A stretch of DNA of 64,000 bases from Pseudomonadota bacterium (lineage in GTDB: Bacteria; Desulfobacterota; Desulfobacteria; Desulfobacterales; RPRI01): the NCBI GenBank assembly GCA_018901125.1, contig JAHIFE010000096.1, forward strand, positions 62,001 to 126,000, given 5' to 3'. This document shows positions 40,409-50,796 of the stretch, in pieces (positions within the stretch are counted from its first letter, which is position 1; every line of letters begins with the position of its first letter). The translations under genes and the position numbers were made by a program. The notes beneath the pieces are model-generated. The model was not told the DNA's origin, ran no database searches, and saw only the letters and a list, made by a program, of their open reading frames with translations.

Positions 40409-40984
40409 TCAGACCACCTTTTTAGCAGCCTCTTCCGCAAGTTTCATCAGATCTTCTCGGGTATCGGCATCACCTACATTCATTACCTCGCATGCCCGGA
40501 TTACCTGGTTATAACCAAATCCGTGCCAGTCAAAAAAAAACGCATATCTTTCAAAAACATCTTCAAACCGTTTTTCTTCGGGATGTCCCTGGGTTTGTAT
40601 AAAAACCATTTTTTTGCCGGGCTTAAGACGGCTCCGGTAAGGATTAGTTCCAAAATCCGGCACAAAATAAGAAAAGGTTCTATCAATAAATGCTTTGACC
40701 TGGCTTGATACTTCACCATAATAAATCGGCGTAGCAATCACCAGAATATCAGAATCCTTAACTGCCTCAAGAACCTCCGCCAGATCATCTTTTAAAACAC
40801 ATTTATCCAGTTTGGTTTTGCAGGTCATGCATGCCTGACAACCTCTGTATTGAAGCTTGTTTAATGAAAATGTTTGTACTTCCGCACCCAGCTTTTGTGC
40901 AGTTTCATTAAATCTTTTGGCAATAACAGTACTGTTTCCTTTAGGCCTCGGACTTCCAAACAGACAGACTATCTTTTTTGACAT
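40409..40984 (-). CDS. NADPH-dependent FMN reductase/flavodoxin-fold protein
   Basis: 'KKIVCLFGSPRPKGNSTVIAKRF', 'CQACMTCKTKLDKCVLKDDLAEVLEAVKDSDILVIATPIYYGEVSSQVKAFIDRTF'. Confidence 0.9.
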   Translation of the reverse strand: MSKKIVCLFGSPRPKGNSTVIAKRFNETAQKLGAEVQTFSLNKLQYRGCQACMTCKTKLDKCVLKDDLAEVLEAVKDSDILVIATPIYYGEVSSQVKAFIDRTFSYFVPDFGTNPYRSRLKPGKKMVFIQTQGHPEEKRFEDVFERYAFFFDWHGFGYNQVIRACEVMNVGDADTREDLMKLAEEAAKKVV

Positions 40985-41018
40985 TTTTCCTCCTGTTTAT
41001 GGATATATAATTACATTA

Positions 41019-42134
41019 TTAAAATTCCAATAGCTTATGAGTTTCAAGATCTTTTGCGGCCATACAGAATCTCTCAAGCGGCGGCATGGTTTTTTCTCCC
41101 GGATTGATATTTGATTGCCAGGCTACAAGCCCCCAGATCACCATACGGCGATATTCTTCCCAGACTTCATCAAAAGTAAATTTTTTTCCGCCCATAGCAG
41201 CAAAGTGATCAAGGTAATGGCGTAAAAGATCACGTTCCGCCTTGCGGCGATCCTCAATCTCAATAGAGCCGATTATGAAATATGTGACATCGCGCCATGG
41301 GAGACCTTTTCGCACTATCTGCCAATCGAACCAGATACGCTTACCGTCGGGCCGAAGATAGCTGTTGCCAAGATGTGCATCGCCGTGGATAAGACAACGT
41401 GGGCATTTATTTTTGGATTCGTGGGCACGAAGGGCGGCGGAAGCCTTTCTCAGTCGGGAAGGATCATCGGCCATCCATTGTGGAAACAAAGCGATGCGCT
41501 CCGGGATCTTATTATGAGCATCAAAATAATCCGGTATCATGCTCCAGTAGTCATCGGTCACCGTCTCAGGCGCCATGGCCGTTTGCAGCCAGGTTTGTTT
41601 TGCCAGTTCCTTGCTCGCCCAGGTACTGCCATGTATTGCTGCAAGTCCTTCCAGTGACCGGGCCATTTCATCCACGCCAATCGGGTTTGCCGAAGTCCCG
41701 AAAGTTCCTCCCAATTCAATCAGATCGTCAATTATCATAAGGCCTTGTTGGCCAACCGCATCGTCATCCCAGTCGGCAAAATAGCAAGCGGGAGCCGGTA
41801 TAGTAAAAACATCTTTTGATTCTCTGTAAAAATTGTAGAACCGTGCTTCGTTTACTCCGACCGGAAGGCTTGGCGCATGCCCCTCCAGATTTGACTTCAG
41901 ACAGACATGTTCCGGAATACCCGCATCTATTCCTGCCTTGTTGAGATCAAGCTTTAAACGTAACTTTGTGTCATGGCCACCGATGAATTCAACGACTTCC
42001 ATATTCTTTACGACAATGTCCGGATATTCCAGCCGGAGTATACGCGACAGCCAATCCGCCGTTACCCCTTTCATATCTGAAGGAAGTCTTTCGGTCCTCA
42101 ATAATTTCTTTTTATTTCTTGTCTCGGCTTGCAT
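41019..42134 (-). CDS. Phosphotransferase (aminoglycoside/ecdysteroid kinase-like) family protein
   Basis: 'CLIHGDAHLGNSYLRPDGKRIWFDWQIVRKGLPWRDVTYFI'. Confidence 0.85.
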   Translation of the reverse strand: MQAETRNKKKLLRTERLPSDMKGVTADWLSRILRLEYPDIVVKNMEVVEFIGGHDTKLRLKLDLNKAGIDAGIPEHVCLKSNLEGHAPSLPVGVNEARFYNFYRESKDVFTIPAPACYFADWDDDAVGQQGLMIIDDLIELGGTFGTSANPIGVDEMARSLEGLAAIHGSTWASKELAKQTWLQTAMAPETVTDDYWSMIPDYFDAHNKIPERIALFPQWMADDPSRLRKASAALRAHESKNKCPRCLIHGDAHLGNSYLRPDGKRIWFDWQIVRKGLPWRDVTYFIIGSIEIEDRRKAERDLLRHYLDHFAAMGGKKFTFDEVWEEYRRMVIWGLVAWQSNINPGEKTMPPLERFCMAAKDLETHKLLEF

Positions 42135-42170
42135 TTTACACTCCTATAAAAAGTTGAATGCTGTCCGGTA

Positions 42171-42998
42171 TCAGTTATTTCCATGTTTAGCAGGGCCGAT
42201 AAGAACGCTTTCCGAACTGGACGGAACATGGGCAAATATTCCGCCATCCACCGCAATAATCTCACCTGTAATAAAAGAAGCATCATCTGAAACAAGAAAT
42301 GCAACTATATTTGCGATATCTTCGGGCGTACCCAGTCTTGGGGTAAGGGTATACTTTAACATCATTTCTTCCACTTCAGGCGTAATAGTGGCCTTGGCTG
42401 TCGCCGTGAGCATCAGCCCGGGACAAATAGCGTTACAGCGGATACCCTGTTTTCCGTATTGAGTTGCAGCATACTTGGTAAGGGAAATAACCGCTGCTTT
42501 GGATACTCCATAAGCTGTACGAGCCATGTCACCGGCCACACCGGCCCCGGATGCCGTATTTACTATAGCACCTCCACCACGCTTTATTATCTCAGGAATA
42601 GCATATTTGCAGGCAAGCATAGTTCCCCGGACTGTGATCTCCATAGCCCTGTCCCAGGTCGCAGCCTCCATCATTACTATGTCCCTGTCTCCAGGACCTG
42701 GCAGTGCTGCGGCATTGTTGTGCAATATATCCAGACCGCCGAACTCGCTGACCGCCTTCTCAATCATAGCTTTGATTGCATCTTCGTTACGAAGATCCAC
42801 ATGGCAGGCCACTGCTTCTCCCCCCTCACTCTTGATTTTGGCGACCAGCCTTGCAACCGGTTCATCAACAATATCAGCAGCAACTACTTTAGCGCCCTCT
42901 TTCGCCAAAAGCAATGCTGTCGCTCCGCCGATACTGTTGCCACCATCAACCAAATAAGCGCCCGTAACAATTGCTACTTTACCACTTAGTTTTCCCAT
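42171..42998 (-). CDS. SDR family oxidoreductase
   Basis: 'GKVAIVTGAYLVDGGNSIGGATALLLAKEGAKVV', 'YGVSKAAVISLTKYAATQYGKQGIR'. Confidence 0.92.
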   Translation of the reverse strand: MGKLSGKVAIVTGAYLVDGGNSIGGATALLLAKEGAKVVAADIVDEPVARLVAKIKSEGGEAVACHVDLRNEDAIKAMIEKAVSEFGGLDILHNNAAALPGPGDRDIVMMEAATWDRAMEITVRGTMLACKYAIPEIIKRGGGAIVNTASGAGVAGDMARTAYGVSKAAVISLTKYAATQYGKQGIRCNAICPGLMLTATAKATITPEVEEMMLKYTLTPRLGTPEDIANIVAFLVSDDASFITGEIIAVDGGIFAHVPSSSESVLIGPAKHGNN

Positions 42999-43009
42999 TG
43001 TTTTCTCCC

Positions 43010-44890
43010 TTATACAAAACCATTGTCATTGTTTACCTGCTTTACAGCGCCATCTGTTAGATCCCAGCCTCTTTCTTTATAATATTCGGTCAGCAGGGCA
43101 TCAAAGCTCTCTTTGCTTACAGGATCGTGGTCTTCGCCGTTAGAAACCAGACGCTCCGAAACAAAACGCCGGGCGATAAAGCTATCATCTTTTCTTGTGC
43201 GACCTTCCCGGAAGTCAAACATCCTTCTTATATCCCAAACACGTCCTGCAGCCTGCAAAAGCTTTTCCCCGTTCATCTTAATCCCTGTCAGAGCTTCATA
43301 GAGAACGGCCCATACGCTTAGTTCAACCTGCTGATGCATGGGCATCTGGCACTGACCAAGACACTCAAACATTGTAGCATTATCTTCCGCCCATTTGGCG
43401 AAACGCGCCAGCCCGTAACCTTTTATATCTGTGACGGCATGATCTGCCTGATCCGGTGGCATTCCTAAATGCTTTATTAAAAACTCTTTGGTCATCGCTT
43501 TGCCCGCCCACCCAGGTGCGTGGAATCTGTCTCCCGAGGCGTTTATCATATCGCTGAACAAGTCAGGCGACATTGCCCGCCGCGGATCATAATAAATCGC
43601 GTGCCCTCTTGTATGCACTGCATATTTTTCCGAGTTTTTCCCGATAAGCTGAGGTCCTTTACTTAACCCTTGCCCGAGTATCTTCCCAAATCCTTGCCCG
43701 AAAGCCATCTGCCGGAGCAGTTCCTGAACTTCTTTGGCTGCTCCCCAATCTAACTCAAGGCCATCGGTATCGGCTTTATCTATGATTTTTTCACGGTAAA
43801 GCTCGATTGCAAAACTAATAGCTGCACCGGCGGACAGATAATCCATACCCAAGCGGTTGCATAATTCATCACACCTTATGGCGTCTTCCCATCCTTCTAC
43901 CGCACAGTGGGCGGCAAATCCGTGAAAACCACCAACAAGACAGGAAACGGCCATGCTGCCCCCGACCCTGTCTCCTTTCAGCAGTCGAATAAGATGCTTG
44001 CAGCCGATAGGACAACCCATGCAGGAAATATCTCCTCTTTTTATTTCGCTCATAAATCTGTCGAGAGGAAACTTGTAAGGCAGATCAGGAGGAACAATCT
44101 CACTATAATTTTTGTATTCATGAGGACCGAATTGAGAGATAGGCGGGCCCATGGCACGAAGAGTACCCCATTCTCTGAAAACATTAATGACTTCTTTCTG
44201 GTTTTCAATAGACTGCTGATAAGCTTTATCCATTAATTCGGAAAATCTTTCCGGGTCAGCCACGGAAATGGACTTAGATCCGGAAATAGCGATAGCCTTG
44301 AGATTTTTTGATCCCATAACTGCTCCCATACCCGATTGGGCATAGGCTGAATACTTGTTGACAATAATACTTGCCTGGACGGCCATATTTTCTCCGGCAG
44401 GCCCTATACTTGCAACTACATATTGCTTGCCCAGTTTCTGCCACAGCGCTTCAGTAGTTTCCCATGTGTCTTTACCCCAAAGATCGCTTGCATCGCAAAT
44501 TTCCACATTATCATCTATCTTAAGGTAAACCGGATGATCCGCCTTGCCGGTGATCATCAAATTATCATAACCGATAAACTTTAACATCCCCAGATGTCCG
44601 GTACCGGAAATTCCGAGAAACCCCGAGACCGGAGTCTTAGCGACAACAGTAGTCTTGCAGGCTCCCGGAATCAATGTGCCGACAAAAGGGCCCGCACCGA
44701 ATATGAGAACATTTTCCGGTTCAAGAGCATCTTTTCCGGGACAGGCATTGTCGTAGGCAAGTTTGAAACTTATACCAAGCCCCCCGATGAAACGAGAGAT
44801 CCAGTCCAAAGGAATCGGCTCAGTGCAAATCTCTTTTTCCTTTAAATTCACTTTCAGGATTTCTCCGGCATAACCACCTAATTTCCCCAT
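43010..44890 (-). CDS. Aldehyde:ferredoxin oxidoreductase family, full length
   Basis: 626 aa; 'GMGAVMGSKNLKAIAISG', 'ISCMGCPIGCKHLIR', 'DYLSAGAAISFAIELY'. Confidence 0.93.
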   Translation of the reverse strand: MGKLGGYAGEILKVNLKEKEICTEPIPLDWISRFIGGLGISFKLAYDNACPGKDALEPENVLIFGAGPFVGTLIPGACKTTVVAKTPVSGFLGISGTGHLGMLKFIGYDNLMITGKADHPVYLKIDDNVEICDASDLWGKDTWETTEALWQKLGKQYVVASIGPAGENMAVQASIIVNKYSAYAQSGMGAVMGSKNLKAIAISGSKSISVADPERFSELMDKAYQQSIENQKEVINVFREWGTLRAMGPPISQFGPHEYKNYSEIVPPDLPYKFPLDRFMSEIKRGDISCMGCPIGCKHLIRLLKGDRVGGSMAVSCLVGGFHGFAAHCAVEGWEDAIRCDELCNRLGMDYLSAGAAISFAIELYREKIIDKADTDGLELDWGAAKEVQELLRQMAFGQGFGKILGQGLSKGPQLIGKNSEKYAVHTRGHAIYYDPRRAMSPDLFSDMINASGDRFHAPGWAGKAMTKEFLIKHLGMPPDQADHAVTDIKGYGLARFAKWAEDNATMFECLGQCQMPMHQQVELSVWAVLYEALTGIKMNGEKLLQAAGRVWDIRRMFDFREGRTRKDDSFIARRFVSERLVSNGEDHDPVSKESFDALLTEYYKERGWDLTDGAVKQVNNDNGFV

Positions 44891-44911
44891 AAAACCCTCC
44901 TTTACGAACCA

Positions 44912-45145
44912 TCACGCCCAGGTTAAAGCGCCAAAATCGCAATGCTCCACACAAATACCGCAAACGATGCAGTCCTCCCGGAATTCTACATTAAACCATG
45001 CATTGCTTTCATCCGGCTTCACCACGATCTGTGCTTCAGCCAAGCTAAAAACCCTGTCTCTGGTGTTATAAAACGAACATGCCAGGGAGCAACGAAGGCA
45101 CCCTGAACAGTTCTCAGCTTTTATCCGTATATCTGATCCGGCCAT
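44912..45145 (-). CDS. 4Fe-4S ferredoxin-like protein
   Basis: 'CSGCLRCSLACSF' and 'CIVCGICVEHCDFGALTW'; start at MAGSDIR (45145). Confidence 0.88.
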   Translation of the reverse strand: MAGSDIRIKAENCSGCLRCSLACSFYNTRDRVFSLAEAQIVVKPDESNAWFNVEFREDCIVCGICVEHCDFGALTWA

Positions 45146-45179
45146 AAATGACTCCTTTGTCAACGTTTTGATATAAAAA

Positions 45180-46241
45180 CTACAGCCCCAGGAGATTTCG
45201 CAACTTTTCATAATGGGTCATGGTAATGAAGCCTTTTGCTCTTTTCGATCTGGCAATATATCTTGCATCCTGTTCCATCCGGGTAAAAAAGATAGCCATG
45301 CGCCAGGTAGCAAAAACCTCGTAGTAAAAGAGATTCTCGACTTTTCTGTTTGTTACCTTCTCATAGTGAGCAATAGTTTCTTTCATATCCGGAAGTCCAG
45401 CCAAGCGGGGGAAAGGCGAATCTGGGCGCCCCACACTGGTAGCCCAATCCATATGAACAAACCAACCCAGGTCAGCTTCAGGATCTCCGATAAAGACCAA
45501 TTCCCAATCCAGAACCGCAACTACTTCACCTTCGTTGATGATCATGTTACCCAGTCGGGCATCACCCCAACATAACGAAATATATTTCGGCTCAAAACTG
45601 TTCTTCAAAAGCCAGCCTCTGGTTGCTTTCAGCACCGGTGGCATCGGCTCATTATTGAGCGCATAAATCTCATCATAATAAGCGATCTGCCGCTCCATAA
45701 AGTCCGTACCTGCCCGTGGAACACCCAAAAAGTTTAAACCTGCTTTCTCCCAGTCAAGGGTATGGATATTTGCTATCGTATCCACTGCATTCCACCAAAT
45801 CCGGGCTTTTTCTTCCCCTGTTGCGTCAAAAAGCTGCCCGGCAACATGGTAGGGAGGAAACTCTCCCGGAACCCATCCCTCAACCCGCTCCATAATGTAG
45901 AAAGGGCCTCCCAGCACCGACTCATCCTCTTCCAGCCAACGTACACGGGGAACAGGTACTGCAGTATCCCATAATCTTTCGAGCAGCATATACTGCTTTT
46001 TCATGTCATAATGATACTTGGGAAACACGGAGATGTCCCGGGGAGGCCAACGAATCACCAGATTTTCCTGCTTCGCCTTCTTCCCTTGCCGCCACTGAAG
46101 CTCGATAAAGAAAGTCTCGTTCATGCCGTCACCGGGTCTTTTCAAAGGTGCAAGTATAATTTCGCTATCCCGGGGAAGCTTGCTCTCAAACCAATTCTGG
46201 AGATTAACCCGCATAGCCTCCAGATCTAACTCTTCCTTCAT
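45180..46241 (-). CDS. Phosphotransferase (APH-like, acyl-CoA-dehydrogenase-associated type) family protein
   Basis: 'YISLCWGDARLGNMIINEGEVVAVLDWELVFIGDPEADLGWFVHMDW'. Confidence 0.9.
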   Translation of the reverse strand: MKEELDLEAMRVNLQNWFESKLPRDSEIILAPLKRPGDGMNETFFIELQWRQGKKAKQENLVIRWPPRDISVFPKYHYDMKKQYMLLERLWDTAVPVPRVRWLEEDESVLGGPFYIMERVEGWVPGEFPPYHVAGQLFDATGEEKARIWWNAVDTIANIHTLDWEKAGLNFLGVPRAGTDFMERQIAYYDEIYALNNEPMPPVLKATRGWLLKNSFEPKYISLCWGDARLGNMIINEGEVVAVLDWELVFIGDPEADLGWFVHMDWATSVGRPDSPFPRLAGLPDMKETIAHYEKVTNRKVENLFYYEVFATWRMAIFFTRMEQDARYIARSKRAKGFITMTHYEKLRNLLGL

Positions 46242-46256
46242 TATCGTCTCCTTTCG

Positions 46257-47348
46257 TTAAGGCGCGTAACGTGGATGTTTTCCATAAACACCAAACTGCA
46301 TCATCCCGTAACCGATCTCTTTGCCGCAACGGCATTCAACCATGTAGGTTGGCGCCTCAGATACCTCTTTAACAGCCTCCGGATTCGAAAGATCCAGCTT
46401 CTCACCATCTATCCAGTCATGTCCCATCCACCTGCCGAGGCGAAAGCCCTTGTAAGGCCAATACCCTCCGGCCTGCAGATAAATCATTGTGACCACGCGA
46501 ATATTGATCTCTATTTCCGACCCATCGGCAACTGTATATACAATTCGCCCCGATTGTAATCTTTTTGTCCCCGGCGTCAGTTCGAAATCATGGAACTCGC
46601 GCAGCAGTTTCTGCTCCGGTTTGGATTCATCATAGGCGTGGGAGCGAGTGCCGCTGAAATCCAGCACTTCGGCCCTGTGGTCTTCTCTTAGCGTAGAACA
46701 GATTGACCAATTTCCGAACTGGAGTATACTCCAGTTCATCATAAAGCCTTTCAACGGCTCCGGCGGCTGAAAGCCTTGATCTTCAGTATAGAGATTATGA
46801 TGCCAGCGGATACCCCAGGAGTGGTCCCGGTGGGCCCACCAGGTATCGGGCTTGATGTCATAAGTTTTATCTTCTACCTTTACCCAACCCCTGGCGCGTC
46901 CCGTTTGGCCGAAACGGCAGATGTTCTCGATAATCCTGCCGCGGTTCCGGGCAAATTGCGGTACTTCCTCATGGGGCCGCATACGTCCTTCGAACTCCAC
47001 TTCCCAACTGATTCCGTATTCGTTTTCCGCCAAAATCCAGGTAACTCGTTTCAATCCCTCAACAACGTGGTAGGAAAGTGGACCTACCTTTACCTCATCA
47101 TTGCAGGCCCTCAGTTCTCTTGATGCTCGCACATTATACTGTGTCTTCCCATCAATGGTAAGCAGACCGGAACTATCCATCACATTTCTGTTGGTAGAGA
47201 CACCGAATACGGAACTTAAAAAAATCTTGCCTGAGATGTCAAATGCCCCACACCATATATTTTCACGCCAGTTATCTCCGCTGTCCACAACATGGTCAAA
47301 GGTGGAAGGAATCTGGTGGCAAAGCAGTTCATCGTTTTTAGTTAGCAT
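46257..47348 (-). CDS. Lipocalin/CrtC-AttH-like protein (distant member)
   Basis: 'GKTQYNVRASRELRACNDEVKVGPLSYHVVEGLKRVTWILAENEYGISWEVEFEGRMRP', 'WWAHRDHSWGIRW'. Confidence 0.55.
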   Translation of the reverse strand: MLTKNDELLCHQIPSTFDHVVDSGDNWRENIWCGAFDISGKIFLSSVFGVSTNRNVMDSSGLLTIDGKTQYNVRASRELRACNDEVKVGPLSYHVVEGLKRVTWILAENEYGISWEVEFEGRMRPHEEVPQFARNRGRIIENICRFGQTGRARGWVKVEDKTYDIKPDTWWAHRDHSWGIRWHHNLYTEDQGFQPPEPLKGFMMNWSILQFGNWSICSTLREDHRAEVLDFSGTRSHAYDESKPEQKLLREFHDFELTPGTKRLQSGRIVYTVADGSEIEINIRVVTMIYLQAGGYWPYKGFRLGRWMGHDWIDGEKLDLSNPEAVKEVSEAPTYMVECRCGKEIGYGMMQFGVYGKHPRYAP

Positions 47349-47394
47349 GTTTAATCTCCTTTGAAATAATTGTATTGTGCATTCACATCATAAA

Positions 47395-47535
47395 GAGCCA
47401 CTTTCAAAACGTTTCAGTTTGGTCAAGGTCAAGGCGGGTGAAAATTTTAACCGCAGGAATACATGGGGTATTTCGAGGATAAAATTTTCACCCAACGCAG
47501 AGATTGGCCGAAATGGGACGTTTTGAAACTGGCTC
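47395..47535. mobile_element. MITE-like palindromic element, full copy B, flanked by TAAA target duplication
   Basis: Nearly identical to 10029-10170; flanks TAAA at 47391-47394 and 47536-47539; internal GGGTGAAAATTTTA / TAAAATTTTCACCC perfect 14-bp arms. Confidence 0.87.
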
Positions 47536-47592
47536 TAAAGTATTTCATTGTGTCTTTATCAGATTGCCCCCAGGTGACTTTGATTTGTCGAT

Positions 47593-49827
47593 TCACTGTT
47601 CCTTTTTCACCTCAACAAGCACATCGAATAATGCGGCATTGGGCTGGAAAATCGCTGCCTGGGCCGGGTTAATTATCCCATGTGTCAACTGGTTGTGGTG
47701 GCCCTCCATATAATGTTCAGGCCACCAACCCTGCTGTATATCAACAACACCTGGCTTTACATTCGGGTTGAGTTTAGCTTTCAGTTTTACTTTTCCACGA
47801 TCATTAAAAACCCGGACCACATCTCCATCTATAATTTTTCTAGGTTCAGCATCTTTCGGATTAATATACAGAAACGGTTCGGGATCATGCTTTGTCAGAG
47901 CTTCAACATTTCCCATTGCCGAACTTTTTCGATATTTTGGATGTGAAGTTATAAAACTTAACGGATAGATTTTTGCTTTTTCGCTCCTGGCGCTTTCTAT
48001 GGGCTCTATATAAACAGGCAACTGTTGGCCGAAGGATTTTAGCCTTTCAACATAGAATTCAATCCTGCCTGTCGGTGTTTTTAATTCCTGTATTTTTTCT
48101 GTCGGCTTTGCTTTTAACGGACCTTTCTTCAATTTTTCAAGATTAACACCTTCCATGGAAGGATGATCTGAAGCAAGAAACTCCTCCACATATTGTTCCT
48201 CAGTCTTATTAAAGTATTCACTAAACCCCATTCTCCGGCCCAGCTCGGCAGCAATCTGAAAATCGGATTTAGATTCATAAAGCGGTTCGATGACTTTCTG
48301 CTGGAGTTGTAAATATGGAGTGTAGACGGGATAACTATCAAGCAGATCAACATATTCATAGAATGAGGCCTCAGGAAGAACATAGTCTGCATATTTAGCC
48401 GTGACCGTCATGGCAAGATCAACAACCACGATCAGTTCCAGACAAGGTAGAAGATCATTAACAATCCTGTTCATGTCCGGCATTTGATTGATAAAGTTCT
48501 CACTTGCAATCCATAGGGCTTTTACCGGAAAGGGATCACCTTTGGTAATGGCATCATCGAGCTTCATAACCGGCAGATGATAATATTTCTCACCCGGCAT
48601 CATAACGGCAGGCGAATTCAATACAAAACGGGAAAGTTCGTTCAGGTTGATATTTCCTGTTAGTGCTGCCAGCGTATTAATCGCCCGCCAGGAAAGATCT
48701 CCATAAAAGCTTCTTTGCGAACCCAGCCCCAAACGGATAGCAGCAGGCTTTTTTGTTGCGTAATCAACAGCCAGACGCTGTATTGTTTCAGCCGGAATGT
48801 CCGTGATTTCCGATGCTTTTTCCGGCGTATAGAGCTTAGTCATATCAGCCAGCAAGACAAAAGCCGGCTTGCAGGCGATGCCGTCAATGGTGTAGCTTCC
48901 GCTTAGGGCAGGTATTTGTGCCATATCATCTGGCTGAGCCTTGCCGGCAGCCTTATCAAAGACCATAAATCGATCAGCTTTACCATCTTTGATCAGGTCA
49001 CTTTCCCTAAGAAACATCCCGTTATCATCTCTTACCAGTAAAGGTCCTACAGTATGATCAGTGATAAACAGTTTATCTTCAAGCCCCTGTTCAATAATCA
49101 CATGTATCATTGCAAGGGCCAGGGCGCCGTCTGTTCCTGGTCTGATTGAGATATGCTCATCACAGCGGGAAGCAGTCCTGGAATAGCGGGGATCGATACA
49201 AACCAGTTTACAGCCGTTTTCTTTGTCTCTCATTATCGTTCGCATGGTGCGCCAACTGGTATTTGCCGGATTGATGCCCCAAACGAAGCTGAATTTAGGA
49301 TCTTTGTTGGGAACAAGATACCGCCCTCCAAGTGCCCCAAAAGTTGCCAGGTTGCCACAAAGGCCAGCGGAATCGCCAAAGCCGACAATATCAAGCCATG
49401 TGCTGTTTGTGAGGCTTGCTACCCTTGAATAACCGGCCCATTTCATGTTCCCTACAGCACTTGGGTCCGCATTCCAAACAATTGAACTAGGGCCATAACG
49501 CTGAATCAGTTCTTTTAGTTTATCTGCAATGCCATCCATCGCCTCTTCCCAGGACACCCGCTCCCATTTGCCTTCCCCTCGTTTTCCGATGCGTTTTAAT
49601 GGGTAGCGAAGTCTGTCCTTATGATAGATCCATTGCGGTGTGGCAAGCCCAGTTGTGCAACAGCCACGATCAAAACTGTCGGGAAAGTCAGCGGGAGTCA
49701 CCTTTGTAATCCTGCCGTCCTTAAGGTGCGCCATGATTCCGCACATAGCACCGTCTCTTAAGGCACACACCGTACGAACTGTTTTTGTATTATTTGTCTC
49801 AGACATTATCTGCCTCCATGGTAACAA
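47593..49827 (-). CDS. Molybdopterin oxidoreductase (DMSO reductase superfamily) 1
   Basis: 'HKDRLRYPLKRIGKRGEGKWERVSWEEAMDGIADKL', 'VCIDPRYSRTASRCDEHISIRPGTDGALALAMIHVII'. Confidence 0.93.
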   Translation of the reverse strand: MLPWRQIMSETNNTKTVRTVCALRDGAMCGIMAHLKDGRITKVTPADFPDSFDRGCCTTGLATPQWIYHKDRLRYPLKRIGKRGEGKWERVSWEEAMDGIADKLKELIQRYGPSSIVWNADPSAVGNMKWAGYSRVASLTNSTWLDIVGFGDSAGLCGNLATFGALGGRYLVPNKDPKFSFVWGINPANTSWRTMRTIMRDKENGCKLVCIDPRYSRTASRCDEHISIRPGTDGALALAMIHVIIEQGLEDKLFITDHTVGPLLVRDDNGMFLRESDLIKDGKADRFMVFDKAAGKAQPDDMAQIPALSGSYTIDGIACKPAFVLLADMTKLYTPEKASEITDIPAETIQRLAVDYATKKPAAIRLGLGSQRSFYGDLSWRAINTLAALTGNINLNELSRFVLNSPAVMMPGEKYYHLPVMKLDDAITKGDPFPVKALWIASENFINQMPDMNRIVNDLLPCLELIVVVDLAMTVTAKYADYVLPEASFYEYVDLLDSYPVYTPYLQLQQKVIEPLYESKSDFQIAAELGRRMGFSEYFNKTEEQYVEEFLASDHPSMEGVNLEKLKKGPLKAKPTEKIQELKTPTGRIEFYVERLKSFGQQLPVYIEPIESARSEKAKIYPLSFITSHPKYRKSSAMGNVEALTKHDPEPFLYINPKDAEPRKIIDGDVVRVFNDRGKVKLKAKLNPNVKPGVVDIQQGWWPEHYMEGHHNQLTHGIINPAQAAIFQPNAALFDVLVEVKKEQ

Positions 49828-49897
49828 TGGGAATAAAAATATAACGGGGGTTGCTTATTATGTTCCATATTTCTATCCCCATTATTTTAATTGAGCA

Positions 49898-50764
49898 CTA
49901 TCCTCCCAAAACCTGTAACAATACTTCCGAAAAATTTTTGACTTCCATTTTATCCTGAAATGCCTGCTTAAGAAAATAATGACCATCGCCGCAGGGAACC
50001 AGAATAGTCTTCAAATTCTTTTTTTCAGCATCTTCTAAAATGCGGTCAGGATGCTGTTTGCAGCAAAAACGTTTATCCAGGTCTACAATCGTCAATCCTT
50101 TTATGCTACCCAGCACCTTACGATATCTCGGCCAATCAAGACTGCCGAAATATGGGAAATGCTTGTGGCATCCCTCAAAATAACCTATCACCGTTGGTTC
50201 GATCTCAAGGTTTTTCTCTTCAAGCTTGTCCATAATCGGATCATAAACCCATCGATGAATGTCGGCATCTTCCGGAAATACCATTTTCACAAGAGCAGCG
50301 CACGCATGACAAACGTAGACCATGTTTTTTGCTCCCGCCTGCTTTCCCATGTCCCAATTAAATTGCATATATTCTTTACATCTTGCCTGTATTTTTTGCC
50401 TTTCTTCTTCTGTAACTTCCTCAAATTCTACACAGTCCTGAAACGGAGGAGCGCCGCAACAGATCTCCTTGTCTGGTGAGTAGTTATATTCAATTCCAAG
50501 TAGATCTAAAAGCTTGAGCGTGTCGCCAAACTTTGATAAGCTCATAAATGGAACATAACAACCGAATGTTATAAAGTTTTCTGAATTCTTCTTGGGTTCA
50601 GGAACACCAAGGGCTTTTAGTAATCCCGCCCTTAAAAACCAAACCGGGGCATGATTTCTTGTTTCATCGATGCATTTTAACTGCTCTTCGAAAGTTCTCC
50701 CTGCGGCAAGGTGGGCCATTAAATTTTGATAATTTTCAGTATAAGCAACTTTTCTTTTTTTCAA
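49898..50764 (-). CDS. CCG-domain (HdrB-like) Fe-S protein
   Basis: 'KEICCGAPPFQD', 'YFEGCHKHFPYFG', 'KRFCCKQHPDRILEDA'. TTG start at 50764 preceded by AGGAGG; the track ORF extends to 50824. Confidence 0.8.
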   Translation of the reverse strand: MKKRKVAYTENYQNLMAHLAAGRTFEEQLKCIDETRNHAPVWFLRAGLLKALGVPEPKKNSENFITFGCYVPFMSLSKFGDTLKLLDLLGIEYNYSPDKEICCGAPPFQDCVEFEEVTEEERQKIQARCKEYMQFNWDMGKQAGAKNMVYVCHACAALVKMVFPEDADIHRWVYDPIMDKLEEKNLEIEPTVIGYFEGCHKHFPYFGSLDWPRYRKVLGSIKGLTIVDLDKRFCCKQHPDRILEDAEKKNLKTILVPCGDGHYFLKQAFQDKMEVKNFSEVLLQVLGG

Positions 50765-50796
50765 AGTAATCTCCTCCTTTTGAATGCTGATTAAAA

